64,000 nucleotides of DNA, from positions 186,001 to 250,000 of the forward strand of contig JAXMCI010000001.1 in assembly GCA_046349435.1 (NCBI GenBank), in the 5' to 3' direction. A program made the translations under genes and the position numbers. Source of the DNA: JAXMCI01 sp046349435. Its GTDB lineage: Bacteria; Pseudomonadota; Alphaproteobacteria; Dongiales; Dongiaceae. Numbering within the stretch: the first letter of the stretch is position 1; every line of letters starts with the position of its first letter. The notes under the pieces are model-generated. The model made no database searches, was not told the origin of the DNA, and worked only from the letters and a program-made list of their open reading frames with translations. Shown here in pieces: positions 9,523-17,731 of this stretch.

Positions 9523-11007
9523 ATGAGCGGGGCGGACGATCTCGTCGATCGCGGGGTCGCCGCGCTGGCGCTGCTGATCCGGCAGCGCCGGCTCTCCCCG
9601 GTCGAGCTGACCGTGGCCTGCATCGCGCGCGTCGAGGCCCGCAATCCCAGCCTCAACGCGCTCGTCCATCTCGGCTTCGAGGAGGCCCGCGCCGCCGCCC
9701 GCGCGGCCGAGCGCGCGGTGATGGCGGGCGAGCGACTGGGGCCGCTGCACGGCGTGCCGACGGCCATCAAGGACCTGTTCGATGCGAAGGCGGGCTGGCC
9801 GTCGACGCTGGGCGGCATCCCCGCGCTGCGCGACAACCGGGCCAAGGCCGATGGCGGCTTCGCGCAGCGGCTGCAGCGCGCCGGCGCGATCCCGGTGGGC
9901 AAGACCAACAGCCCGGTGATGGGCTATCGCGGCGTCACCGACAACCTGCTCTTCGGGCCGACCCGCAACCCGTTCGACACCAGCCGCAACAGCGGCGGCT
10001 CGTCGGGCGGCAGCGCGGCGGCGGTGGCGGACGGCATGGTGCCCTTCGCGGTCGGCAGCGACGGCGGCGGCTCGATCCGCATCCCCGCGGCGTGGTGCGG
10101 CGTCTACGGCTACAAGGCCGCCTTCGGCCGGATCCCCCGCCTGACCCGCCCCAACGGCTTCGCCAGCGCCGCGCCCTTCGTCTTCGACGGGCCGCTCACC
10201 CGCACGGTCGAGGATGCGGCCCTGGTGATGAGCGCGGTCGCCGGGCACGATCCGCGCGATCCGCTGAGCCTGCCCGACACGGTCGACTATCTCGGCGCGC
10301 TGCGCCAGCCGATCGCGGGCTGGCGCATCGGCTACAGCCGCAACCTCGACGTCTTCCCGGTCGATCCGCGGGTGACGGAGGTCACCGACCGCGCCGTCCA
10401 CGCGCTGGCCGAGGCGGGCGCCATCGTCGAGGAGGTCGAGGTCGGGCTGAAGCGGCCGCAGATGGAGCTGAGCGACCTGTGGTGCCGCATGCTGGTGCCG
10501 CTCAACCTGCAGGGCCTGGCGGGGATCAAGGCGGCCACCGGCATCGACCTGCGCGGCGCGCATCACGACGACCTGCCGGCGGAATACTGGCGCTGGGTCG
10601 ATGGCTGCGCCGGCATGACGGCGGTCGAATGGCTGAACGACCAGATCGTCCGCACCGAGGTCTATGACGCGATCGCCGGCACGCTGGAGCGCTATCGCCT
10701 GCTGGTGACGCCGACGCTGGCCTGCCTCCCGGTGCGGAACGCCGGCGACGGCAACACGCTGGGCCCGACGCGGATCAACGGCGAGGCGGTCGATCCGCTG
10801 ATCGGCTGGTGCCTCACCTACCCCGTCAACTTCAGCGGCCATCCCGCCGCCTCGGCGCCGGCCGGGCTCGCCGAAGGCCTGCCGGTCGGCCTGCAGATCA
10901 TCGGCCGGCGGTACGCCGACGCCGACGTCATCGCCGCCAGCGCCGCGCTGGAGCGCGTGCGGCCGTGGCACGCGGACTACCGGATCTGTCGCGACCGGCC
11001 GCTCTGA
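9523..11007 (+). CDS. amidase signature family protein, second of a tandem pair
   Basis: 494 residues from ATG 9523. It aligns without gaps to the preceding amidase over at least the first 160 residues, so the catalytic Lys83 and cis-Ser160 fall at identical positions; the nucleophile Ser lies in GSDGGGSIRIPA. The ribosome site is weak (GGGGCGCCCGGGCC), which suggests translation coupled to the first amidase. The main difference from its sister is the segment after the Lys loop (ALRDNRAKADGG versus AMKNFSLPIHCG). That segment lies near the substrate entrance in this family, so the copies may differ in specificity. Its 3' end overlaps the likely start of the glycosidase gene. Confidence 0.9.
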   Translation: MSGADDLVDRGVAALALLIRQRRLSPVELTVACIARVEARNPSLNALVHLGFEEARAAARAAERAVMAGERLGPLHGVPTAIKDLFDAKAGWPSTLGGIPALRDNRAKADGGFAQRLQRAGAIPVGKTNSPVMGYRGVTDNLLFGPTRNPFDTSRNSGGSSGGSAAAVADGMVPFAVGSDGGGSIRIPAAWCGVYGYKAAFGRIPRLTRPNGFASAAPFVFDGPLTRTVEDAALVMSAVAGHDPRDPLSLPDTVDYLGALRQPIAGWRIGYSRNLDVFPVDPRVTEVTDRAVHALAEAGAIVEEVEVGLKRPQMELSDLWCRMLVPLNLQGLAGIKAATGIDLRGAHHDDLPAEYWRWVDGCAGMTAVEWLNDQIVRTEVYDAIAGTLERYRLLVTPTLACLPVRNAGDGNTLGPTRINGEAVDPLIGWCLTYPVNFSGHPAASAPAGLAEGLPVGLQIIGRRYADADVIAASAALERVRPWHADYRICRDRPL

Positions 11008-12191
11008 GGCGCTGCCTGGCCGGGCTGGCCTTTGCCCTGGCGCTCGCTGCCGCGCCGCTGCGCGCGGCCGACCTGATCGGCTTCTGGGACCAGCCGCGCC
11101 ATGGCGGCAACAGCTTCAACCGCCTGCCGCCCGACCAGGCCTATCTCGACGCGCTCAGGGCCTATGGCGCGAGCTGGGTCCGCCTCGCCTACGACAAGTG
11201 GAAGCCGGAGGGGCGCGACTTCCTGGTCGGCGACGCCGATCACTACGAGGCGCTGTCGCAACCCGACCTCGCCACGCTGCGCGCCACCCTGGAGCGGGTG
11301 CGGCGGGCCGGGCTGAAGGCGGTCATCGTGCCGCTGACGCTGCCCGGGATGCGCTGGGCGCAGAACAACGGCGACCGCTTCGACGGCCGCCTGTGGACCG
11401 ACAGGGCGTGGTGGGAGCAGGCGGCGCGCTTCTGGCGCGACCTCGCCACGGCGCTCAAGGACGAGCCGGCAGTCGCCGCCTACAACATCGTCAACGAGCC
11501 GGCGCCGGAGAAGGGCGCCGGCCTCGCCGAGCACGCCGGCGCCGCGGCGATGGCGGCCTGGTATGGCGCGCAGCGCGGCGGCCCGCGCGACCTGCCCGCC
11601 TTCTACGAGACCGTGATCCGCGCCATCCGCTCGGTCGACGCGACGACGCCGATCATGGTCGACGCCGGCTGGTACGCCGCGGCGGACGCCTTCGCCTACT
11701 GGCCGGCACGGCTCGCCGACGACCGGGTGCTCTACAGCGTCCACATGTACGAGCCCTACGCGGCGACCAGCGCGCCCAACCTGAAGCGGGCCAAGCCCTT
11801 CGCCTATCCCGGACCGGTGCCCTATGCCGGCGGGACGGCGACCTGGGATGCCGCCCGCGTCGCGGCCTATCTGCAGCTGCCGCTCGGCTGGGCGCGGGCG
11901 CACGGCGTTCCGGCGGAGCACCTGGTGGTCGGGGAATTCGGCTGCGCGCGCCGCCTGCCCTTCTGCACCCGCTATCGCGAGGACGTGCTGACGGCGCTCG
12001 ACGCGGCGCGGCCGCACTGGGCCTTCTATGCCTTCCGCGAGGACAGCTGGGACGGAATGGACTACGAGCTCGGATCGGGCAAGGTCGACTGGCACTACTG
12101 GGAGGCGGTCGACGCCGGGGCGCCGGACCCGGTGAAGCGGCACGCGACGCCGGAGTTCGAGCCGATCCGCAAGCGGCTGGCCGGAGGCTGA
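10965..12191 (+). CDS. secreted glycoside hydrolase family 5 (cellulase-like)
   Basis: 408 residues if GTG 10965 is the start. The start is uncertain: no ATG precedes the signal peptide, GTG 10965 has GGAG at 10950-10953, and this start overlaps the amidase gene by 43 bases. The signal peptide runs through LAGLAFALALAAAPLRAAD. The GH5 catalytic pair is clear: acid/base Glu178 in NIVNEP and nucleophile Glu324 in VVGEFGC, with SVHMYEPY between them as the conserved His-Tyr strand. It should cut beta-1,4-glucans or related glycans outside the cytoplasm by a retaining mechanism. No carbohydrate-binding module is attached. Co-transcription with two amidases is unusual. Confidence 0.85.
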   Translation: MARGLPDLSRPAALRRCLAGLAFALALAAAPLRAADLIGFWDQPRHGGNSFNRLPPDQAYLDALRAYGASWVRLAYDKWKPEGRDFLVGDADHYEALSQPDLATLRATLERVRRAGLKAVIVPLTLPGMRWAQNNGDRFDGRLWTDRAWWEQAARFWRDLATALKDEPAVAAYNIVNEPAPEKGAGLAEHAGAAAMAAWYGAQRGGPRDLPAFYETVIRAIRSVDATTPIMVDAGWYAAADAFAYWPARLADDRVLYSVHMYEPYAATSAPNLKRAKPFAYPGPVPYAGGTATWDAARVAAYLQLPLGWARAHGVPAEHLVVGEFGCARRLPFCTRYREDVLTALDAARPHWAFYAFREDSWDGMDYELGSGKVDWHYWEAVDAGAPDPVKRHATPEFEPIRKRLAGG

Positions 12192-12291
12192 CGCAAGGCG
12201 GCGCGTTGCCGGCACGCCCGGCGGCAGCGGATCGGCCGAGCGGCGCCTCCCGGCCTTCGCCTCGCCTCCCGCGCGGCTGCGCTCGGAATGG

Positions 12292-13284
12292 TCATGCGTC
12301 GCGAGCCTCCACCGGGCGTCCACGTTCCCCGCGCACCGCGTCGAGCAGGCCGCGGATGTAGCCCAGGGTGAACAGGTGGCCCTGGAAGCCGTAGCCCTCG
12401 ACGTCGGGCTGCTCGCTGGCGAGCAGCGGCGAATGGTCGGGCCGGACATAGCCGTCGAAGCCGGCCTCGTGCAGGGTGCGGACCAGCCGGGCGAGATCGA
12501 GGTTGCCCTCGTCGGGAAAGGTCTCGACGAAGTCGGTCGGCGATCCGTGGATGTTGCGCAGGTGGACGAAGTGGATGCGCTCGCCGAAGCGCGGCACCAG
12601 CCCCGGAACGTCGACGCCGAGCTCGCCGAAGCAGCCGGCGCAGAGCGTGATGCCGTTCATCGGGCTGGGATGCAGGTCGAGCAGCCAGTCGAAGGCGGCG
12701 ACGCTCGACATCACCCGCTCCAGGCCGCAGATCGGGGTCGCCGGCGGGTCGTCGGGATGCATGGCGAGCCTGACGCCGGCCGCCTCTGCCGCCGGGATGA
12801 CGGCGAGGAGGAAGCGGCGGAGATTCTCCTGCATCTGCTCGAAGGAGATCGGCGTCTCGCCGTGCGGCACGGTCGCCGGCGTCACGTCGGCGGCGCGATA
12901 GGCACTGGTCCGGGCGCCGCCGCGGGTGCGGGCGGCGAAATCGGTGCGCACCACCATGGCGTCTTCCGAGAGCTGCGGCATGAAGTTGTAGCAGACGACC
13001 TCGACGCCGAGCCGCCCCAGCAGGTCGAGGCTGCGGATCCAGTGGCGGGTCTGCGCCTCCCAGCCCTCCTTGCCCATGACGATCCGGTCGATCGGCGGGC
13101 CGGCCTCGACGACCGGGACGGAGAGGCCGAACCGGCGGGCCCGGTCGATCGCGGCAGGCAGCGCGTCGTACTTGTCGGGCGCCTGCGACATGTCGTAGTG
13201 GACGAGGCTCTCGACGCCGATCTGCCGGATCGTCGCCAGCCGCTCGTCGGTCGGCGGCACCGCCACCATGGAGAGCTTGATCAT
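12292..13284 (-). CDS. uxuA: mannonate dehydratase
   Basis: 330 residues from ATG 13284 (MIKLSMVAV). The open frame extends upstream into a REP element and is not coding there. UxuA removes water from D-mannonate to give 2-keto-3-deoxy-D-gluconate in hexuronate breakdown. Seen here are the xylose-isomerase-like barrel motifs LAMHPDDPP (metal His), ITLCAGCFGE (metal Cys), HFVHLRNI (metal His) and YVRPDHSP (metal Asp and His). The protein is at the short end of the family. No UxuB, KdgK or KdgA lies next to it. It is the last gene of the minus-strand run starting at 17572, separated from dppA by a palindromic repeat, so it may have its own promoter. Confidence 0.85.
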   Translation of the reverse strand: MIKLSMVAVPPTDERLATIRQIGVESLVHYDMSQAPDKYDALPAAIDRARRFGLSVPVVEAGPPIDRIVMGKEGWEAQTRHWIRSLDLLGRLGVEVVCYNFMPQLSEDAMVVRTDFAARTRGGARTSAYRAADVTPATVPHGETPISFEQMQENLRRFLLAVIPAAEAAGVRLAMHPDDPPATPICGLERVMSSVAAFDWLLDLHPSPMNGITLCAGCFGELGVDVPGLVPRFGERIHFVHLRNIHGSPTDFVETFPDEGNLDLARLVRTLHEAGFDGYVRPDHSPLLASEQPDVEGYGFQGHLFTLGYIRGLLDAVRGERGRPVEARDA

Positions 13285-13314
13285 CGTCGTGCCCCGCTCT
13301 GTCCGGCCGCCGTC

Positions 13315-13393
13315 GTCATCCCGGCGAAAGCCGGGATCCATCTTGCCGCATCGCGCCGCCGGATGCATGGATCCCGGCTTTCGCCGGGATGAC
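13315..13393. repeat. REP-like element with perfect 27-bp inverted arms
   Basis: Arms at 13315-13341 and 13367-13393 are exact reverse complements with a 25-base spacer. The arm core GTCATCCCGGCGAAAGCCGG matches the dispersed alphaproteobacterial repeat whose translation reads VIPAKAGI or SRRKPGS. It lies in the dppA-uxuA gap and spills into no gene if uxuA starts at 13284. Such elements often stabilise mRNA 3' ends or end transcription. Confidence 0.85.
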
Positions 13394-13431
13394 ACAGGGG
13401 GCGGCGCACGGACGCGAGGAGGTCATTCGTC

Positions 13432-14229
13432 TCAGATCACGAAGCGGATGGCGCGGAGCACCTCGAAGTAGCTGGTCGCCTCGAAGCGGACGGTCTGCGG
13501 CGCGGCGTGCTGCATGCCGGGGTACCAGGAGGCGCGATAGGCGTCGACCGGGTTGGTGTAGGTGATCTCCAGGCTGATCGTGTCCGGCAGCTTGAGGCGG
13601 CAGGCGGCGCGGTCGCCGCGCAGCGCGCGGGTGACGCCCTCGCGGATGCGGCGCTGCGCGACGGCGGGCGCGATGCTGATGGTGGACGGGCCGATGCCCT
13701 GGCTGACCGGGACGGTGACGATCGGCGGGACGAGGCGGATGGCGTCGGCGCAGATGCCCTGGTCGCCGGAGATGAACAGGGTCGGCACGCCGTAGAGCGC
13801 GGCGGCCCAGGCATGCAGGTGCATCTCCGAGGCGACGACGCCGTTGAGGCGGAGCTGCCCGACCTTGAGGCGCAGCGTATGGGCGAGCGGGTTGTCCTCG
13901 GTCCCGGCCTTGGAGTGGTAGCCGACCAGCATCAGCGCGTCGAAGCTGTCGTCGATCTCCTGCACCATGGCCAGCGGATGGCCGCTCCAGCCGCGGATGA
14001 TGCGGGCGCAGTCGGGCAGCCGGCTGGCGATGATGTTGCGGCCGGTGCCGTGCGCGTCCTTGATCAGGATCTCGGTGGCGCCGGCGGCGATCGCGCCCTC
14101 GCAGGCGGCAACCACCTCGGCGGTCATCTCCTCGCGGAACTCGGGGTAGGTGCCATGCGTCTTGGTCGCCTCCTCCCAGTCGGTGATGCCGGCGATGCCC
14201 TCGATGTCGCAGCTGATATAGACCTTCAT
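13432..14229 (-). CDS. dppA: M55 family D-aminopeptidase
   Basis: 265 residues from ATG 14229, about the length of Bacillus DppA. The zinc ligands and motifs are in place: SCDIEG (Asp8, Glu10) at the N-terminus, KDAHGTGRN near residue 60, VGYHSKAG near 104 and SEMHLHAW near 133. DppA cleaves N-terminal D-amino acids from short peptides and is a cytoplasmic decamer. It follows the flavoprotein gene by 17 bases, so it is co-transcribed with a NylB-like hydrolase and a TMADH-like amine dehydrogenase. Together they could process amino-acid-derived or D-configured amides, but that is inference. No dipeptide transporter sits beside it. Confidence 0.88.
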   Translation of the reverse strand: MKVYISCDIEGIAGITDWEEATKTHGTYPEFREEMTAEVVAACEGAIAAGATEILIKDAHGTGRNIIASRLPDCARIIRGWSGHPLAMVQEIDDSFDALMLVGYHSKAGTEDNPLAHTLRLKVGQLRLNGVVASEMHLHAWAAALYGVPTLFISGDQGICADAIRLVPPIVTVPVSQGIGPSTISIAPAVAQRRIREGVTRALRGDRAACRLKLPDTISLEITYTNPVDAYRASWYPGMQHAAPQTVRFEATSYFEVLRAIRFVI

Positions 14230-14246
14230 TCCTGCTGTCCTCTGGA

Positions 14247-16373
14247 TCAGATGGGTGCCAGGGCCGCGACCTCGCGGCGGAACGGCGGACGGTCGCGGTC
14301 GACGACGGTGTCGAGCTCGCGGGCATAGCGGTGCCCGGCATAGACCGCGGCGGCGATGGTGGCGGGCGCCAGCGCGTCGCCGATGGCGGTGACCGAGGCG
14401 ATGCCAGACTCCGCCCAGGCCTCGCGGCGCGCCTCGAGCGCGAAGCGCAGCCCGGCCTCGGGCAGCCGGGCGGTGACCAGCAGCACGGCGTCGGCGGCGC
14501 GCTCGGCGGCGCGGCCGGTGAAGACGCAGCGCGTCTCGACGCGGCCCGCCGACACCGCGGTCACGGCACGGCCGACGAGGACCTCGACGCCGGCTTCCAG
14601 CACGCGCTTCTGGATGCGGAACTGCTCCATGGTGGCGCGGGTCCAGGTCGAGACCTCGCAGGCCGGGGTGACCAGGGTCACCGCCCTGCCCTCGCCGGCC
14701 AGCAGCTCGGCCAGCACGCCGCCGAGATAGTAGTGGTCGTCGTCGAAACCGACGATCCGGTCGCCCGGCGGCCGCCGGCCGGCCATGACGTCGTCCGGGG
14801 TGAGCACGACCGCGTCGGCATCGATCGGCAGCGGCGCCAGGTGATGCCGCCCGATGCCGTCGGCCCGCCAGGCCGAGCCGGTGGCGAGCACGACATGGCG
14901 GCAGCCCGCCGCCAGCACGTCCTCGAGGCCGAGCCGGCTGTCGCGATAGACGGCGACGCCGGGCAGCTTGTCGAGCTGGCCGACCCGCCAGTCGCGCACC
15001 CGCCGCCAGGCGGCGAGGCCGGGCAGCCGCGATTCCAGCGCCACCCGGCCGCCGAGCTCCGTGCCGGCCTCGGCCAGCGTCACGGGATAGCCGCGCTCGC
15101 CCAGCGCGCGGGCGCATTCCAGCCCGGCGGGACCGGCGCCTATCACCAGCACGCTGGCCGCGGAGCCGCGCGGCGCGATCCGCTCGGGATGCCAGCCGCG
15201 GCGCCACTCCTCGCCCATGGTCGGGTTCTGCGTGCAGCGGATCGGCGACATCGTGAAGTCGCCGGCGACGCAGATGTTGCAGCCGATGCATTCGCGGATG
15301 TCGTCGACCCGGCCTTCCGCGATCTTGCGCGGCAGGAAGGGGTCGGCGATCGAGGGCCGGGCGCAGCCGATCAGGTCGAGGATGCCGCGCCGGACCTGGC
15401 GCACCATCGCGTCGGGCGAGGTGAAGCGGCCGACCCCGACGACGGGCTTGCTGGTCAGCCGCTTGATGCCGGCGACGAACGGCTCCTCGGCGCCCTCCTC
15501 GGAGAAGCGCGAGGTCGCCGAGTTGTTCTCCCAGCCCGAGAGCACGACGTCCCAGAGATCGGGCAGCTCGGCCAGCAGGCCGATCATGTCGTGCGCCTCG
15601 GCGGCGTGGATGCCGGCCGGGCCGAGCAGCTCGTCGACGGTGATGCGCACCGCCACGGCGCAGCGGTCGCCGATCGCCTCGCGGGTGTCCTCGACGATCT
15701 CGCGCAGCAGCCGGACGCGGTTCTCCAGGCTGCCGCCATATTCGTCGGTGCGCTGGTTGGTCTGGCGCGACAGGAAGTGGTGCAGCCCGGAGAGCCCGTG
15801 CGCGGCATAGACATAGACGAGGTCGAAGCCGGCCTGCCGGGCGCGCAGCGCCGCCTGGCGATGCCAGCGCCGGAGATCGGCGATATCGCTCCGGTCCATG
15901 GCGCGGGCCTGCACCGGATCGGCGGTGAAGGTCAGGACCGGCAGGTCGGACGGGCCCATCGGCACCTCGCGGCTGGCGAAGTTGGGCCCGTTCATGCCGT
16001 TGTAGCAGAGCTCGATGCCGGCCAGCGCGCCATGCTCGTGCACCGCGTCGGCCATCCGCGCGAGCGCCGGCAGGTCCTGCTCGTCCCAGATGCGCAGCTC
16101 GATATAGGGCGTGATCTCGGAGCTGTGGTGGATCTCCGCCTGCTCGGTGCAGACCACCGCCCAGCCTCCCTCCGCCTTGATGCCGCGCATGCGGGCGGCC
16201 GCCGAGGGGTCGCGGTAGCCCATGCCGTTGCAGTGCGGCACCTGGTAGAAGCGGTTGCGCGCCGTCAGCGGCCCGATGCGGACCGGCTCGAACAGCACGC
16301 CGAAGCGCGGGTCGCGCGCCGCTTCCGCCGGTCCGCTCGGGCCGGCGGGCGACGCGCCGCGGACGCCGGTCAT
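14247..16373 (-). CDS. trimethylamine/dimethylamine dehydrogenase-like flavoprotein (FMN, 4Fe-4S, ADP-binding)
   Basis: 708 residues. ATG 16373 overlaps the stop of the hydrolase gene. The N-terminal old-yellow-enzyme barrel carries YQVPHC with Cys48 at the place of the 6-S-cysteinyl-FMN cysteine of trimethylamine dehydrogenase. Tyr189, His192 (VYAAH) and Asp275 (LWDV) match its catalytic triad region. Cys362, 365, 368 and 380 form the 4Fe-4S site (CIGCNIC then C), followed by RRGWHPER as in TMADH and an ADP/FAD-binding fold starting LVIGAGPAGLE (about 409). Known relatives oxidise tri- or dimethylamine, or histamine, and pass electrons to an electron-transfer flavoprotein. No ETF genes are nearby. 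Secondary-amine or N-methyl substrates are the best guess; dienoyl-CoA reductases share the architecture but lack this cysteine. Confidence 0.85.
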   Translation of the reverse strand: MTGVRGASPAGPSGPAEAARDPRFGVLFEPVRIGPLTARNRFYQVPHCNGMGYRDPSAAARMRGIKAEGGWAVVCTEQAEIHHSSEITPYIELRIWDEQDLPALARMADAVHEHGALAGIELCYNGMNGPNFASREVPMGPSDLPVLTFTADPVQARAMDRSDIADLRRWHRQAALRARQAGFDLVYVYAAHGLSGLHHFLSRQTNQRTDEYGGSLENRVRLLREIVEDTREAIGDRCAVAVRITVDELLGPAGIHAAEAHDMIGLLAELPDLWDVVLSGWENNSATSRFSEEGAEEPFVAGIKRLTSKPVVGVGRFTSPDAMVRQVRRGILDLIGCARPSIADPFLPRKIAEGRVDDIRECIGCNICVAGDFTMSPIRCTQNPTMGEEWRRGWHPERIAPRGSAASVLVIGAGPAGLECARALGERGYPVTLAEAGTELGGRVALESRLPGLAAWRRVRDWRVGQLDKLPGVAVYRDSRLGLEDVLAAGCRHVVLATGSAWRADGIGRHHLAPLPIDADAVVLTPDDVMAGRRPPGDRIVGFDDDHYYLGGVLAELLAGEGRAVTLVTPACEVSTWTRATMEQFRIQKRVLEAGVEVLVGRAVTAVSAGRVETRCVFTGRAAERAADAVLLVTARLPEAGLRFALEARREAWAESGIASVTAIGDALAPATIAAAVYAGHRYARELDTVVDRDRPPFRREVAALAPI

Positions 16374-17572
16374 CGCGCCGCGAGATACCGGGCGATGGCG
16401 TCGAAGCCGGCGAGCAGCAGCTGGTCCATCGCGTCGTCGACCGGCAGCGGCTGCGAGGATTGCTTGGCGATCACCATGTCGGCGCCGGGGTCGACATAGA
16501 TCCACTGGCCGTGGATGCCGAGGGCGAAGAAGGCGCCGCTGTCGTTGCCGATGCTGTACCACTTGCTGCGGTAGCGGCCGTGCGGCAGCAGCTTGGTCGC
16601 CTGCGGGTTCTTCGCCCAGGCGGCGGGATCGCCGTTCTGCCGGATGTCGTCGACCCAGGACTGCGGCAGCAGCCGGCGGCCGCCGACCTCGCCGCCGCGC
16701 AGCATCAGCTGGCCGAGCGCCGCCATGTCGCGCAGGCAGATGCAGACGCCGCCGGCGCTGCGCGAGGCGCCGAGGCGGTCGACCGTGACGTAGCCGTCGA
16801 AGGCGGCGCCGAGCGGGCCCCACAGCTTCTCCGCGACGAGGTCGGGATAGCGCCGGCCCGAGGCGCGCTCGACGATCCAGCCGAGCAGGTCGGAGTTGGG
16901 CGAGACGTAGTGATAGAGCTCGCCATGCGGCTCCGCCCCGCGCTGCATGGTGGCAAGGAAGGAGCGCAGGTCCGCGGGTGGCTCGCCCGGCGGCACCGGG
17001 TTCCAGGCGGTGGCGACGCGATAGCGCGCGAAGTCCCCGGTCGGCGCCAGATAGTCCTCGACGAAGGTGGTGGACACCGTCATGTCGAGCACGTGGCGGA
17101 CCTTGCAGTCGCCATAGGCCGAGCCGGCGACCTCCGGGATGTAGCGGGTCACCGGCGCCTCGGGATCGAGGCGCCCCTCCCCCGCCAGGACGCCGGCCAC
17201 CGTCGAGGTCAGCGACTTGCTGACCGAGAAGATGATGTGCGGGACCTCGGGTCGCTGGCCGTTGTCGTAGCGCTCGGTCAGCACGCGGCCGCGCTGCAGC
17301 ACCATGAAGCCGTCAGTGTAGGTCTGAGCCAGCCACTGCCCGACCGACCATTGCCGCCCGTCCGGGCCGGTGAACCCGACCGCGTCGAGCGGCCAGGGAT
17401 CCGGCTCCAGGGCCAGAGCCGGGCCGGCTCCACGCGCGATGCAGGCCGAGGGCACGATCTCGCGGACATGCTGGAGGGACCAGCGGTTGAACGGCGGCTG
17501 TCGCCAGTTGGCCAGCGTCACCTGCCGGTCGGCGGGCGGCGGGAAGCCCTGCATGATGTCGGTCTCGGGCAC
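16370..17572 (-). CDS. beta-lactamase-fold serine hydrolase, 6-aminohexanoate-dimer hydrolase (NylB)-like
   Basis: 400 residues from GTG 17572, selected because AAGGAGG stands five bases upstream; an in-frame ATG lies six codons later. Family S12 features are SVSK (Ser116, Lys119) and YHYVSPN (Tyr222), with spacing close to NylB (Ser112, Lys115, Tyr215). Such enzymes act as esterases or amidases rather than true beta-lactamases. No signal peptide is evident, which agrees with cytoplasmic NylB-type enzymes. It is the first gene of an operon with the TMADH-like flavoprotein (4-base overlap), dppA and probably uxuA. An AraC-type regulator is divergent 159 bases away and may control it. Confidence 0.82.
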   Translation of the reverse strand: MPETDIMQGFPPPADRQVTLANWRQPPFNRWSLQHVREIVPSACIARGAGPALALEPDPWPLDAVGFTGPDGRQWSVGQWLAQTYTDGFMVLQRGRVLTERYDNGQRPEVPHIIFSVSKSLTSTVAGVLAGEGRLDPEAPVTRYIPEVAGSAYGDCKVRHVLDMTVSTTFVEDYLAPTGDFARYRVATAWNPVPPGEPPADLRSFLATMQRGAEPHGELYHYVSPNSDLLGWIVERASGRRYPDLVAEKLWGPLGAAFDGYVTVDRLGASRSAGGVCICLRDMAALGQLMLRGGEVGGRRLLPQSWVDDIRQNGDPAAWAKNPQATKLLPHGRYRSKWYSIGNDSGAFFALGIHGQWIYVDPGADMVIAKQSSQPLPVDDAMDQLLLAGFDAIARYLAAR

Positions 17573-17731
17573 CCCGCCCTCCTTCGCGCTGCGCTGCTGC
17601 ACTGACCGGCTACCACAGGCGATCACCCCGCCGCAATGAGGGAGGAGCCGACGAGGCCCCCTCATCTTGCCGGCTGCCCCGGAGAGGCTCGACGGCTATG
17701 CTCCCGGCCGGCAACCGAGGAGGATGCATCA

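Noticed and set aside
13285..13395. N-terminal extension of mannonate dehydratase through the repeat
   Set aside because: The extension translates the REP element (SRRKPGS type) and is not present in the enzyme family.
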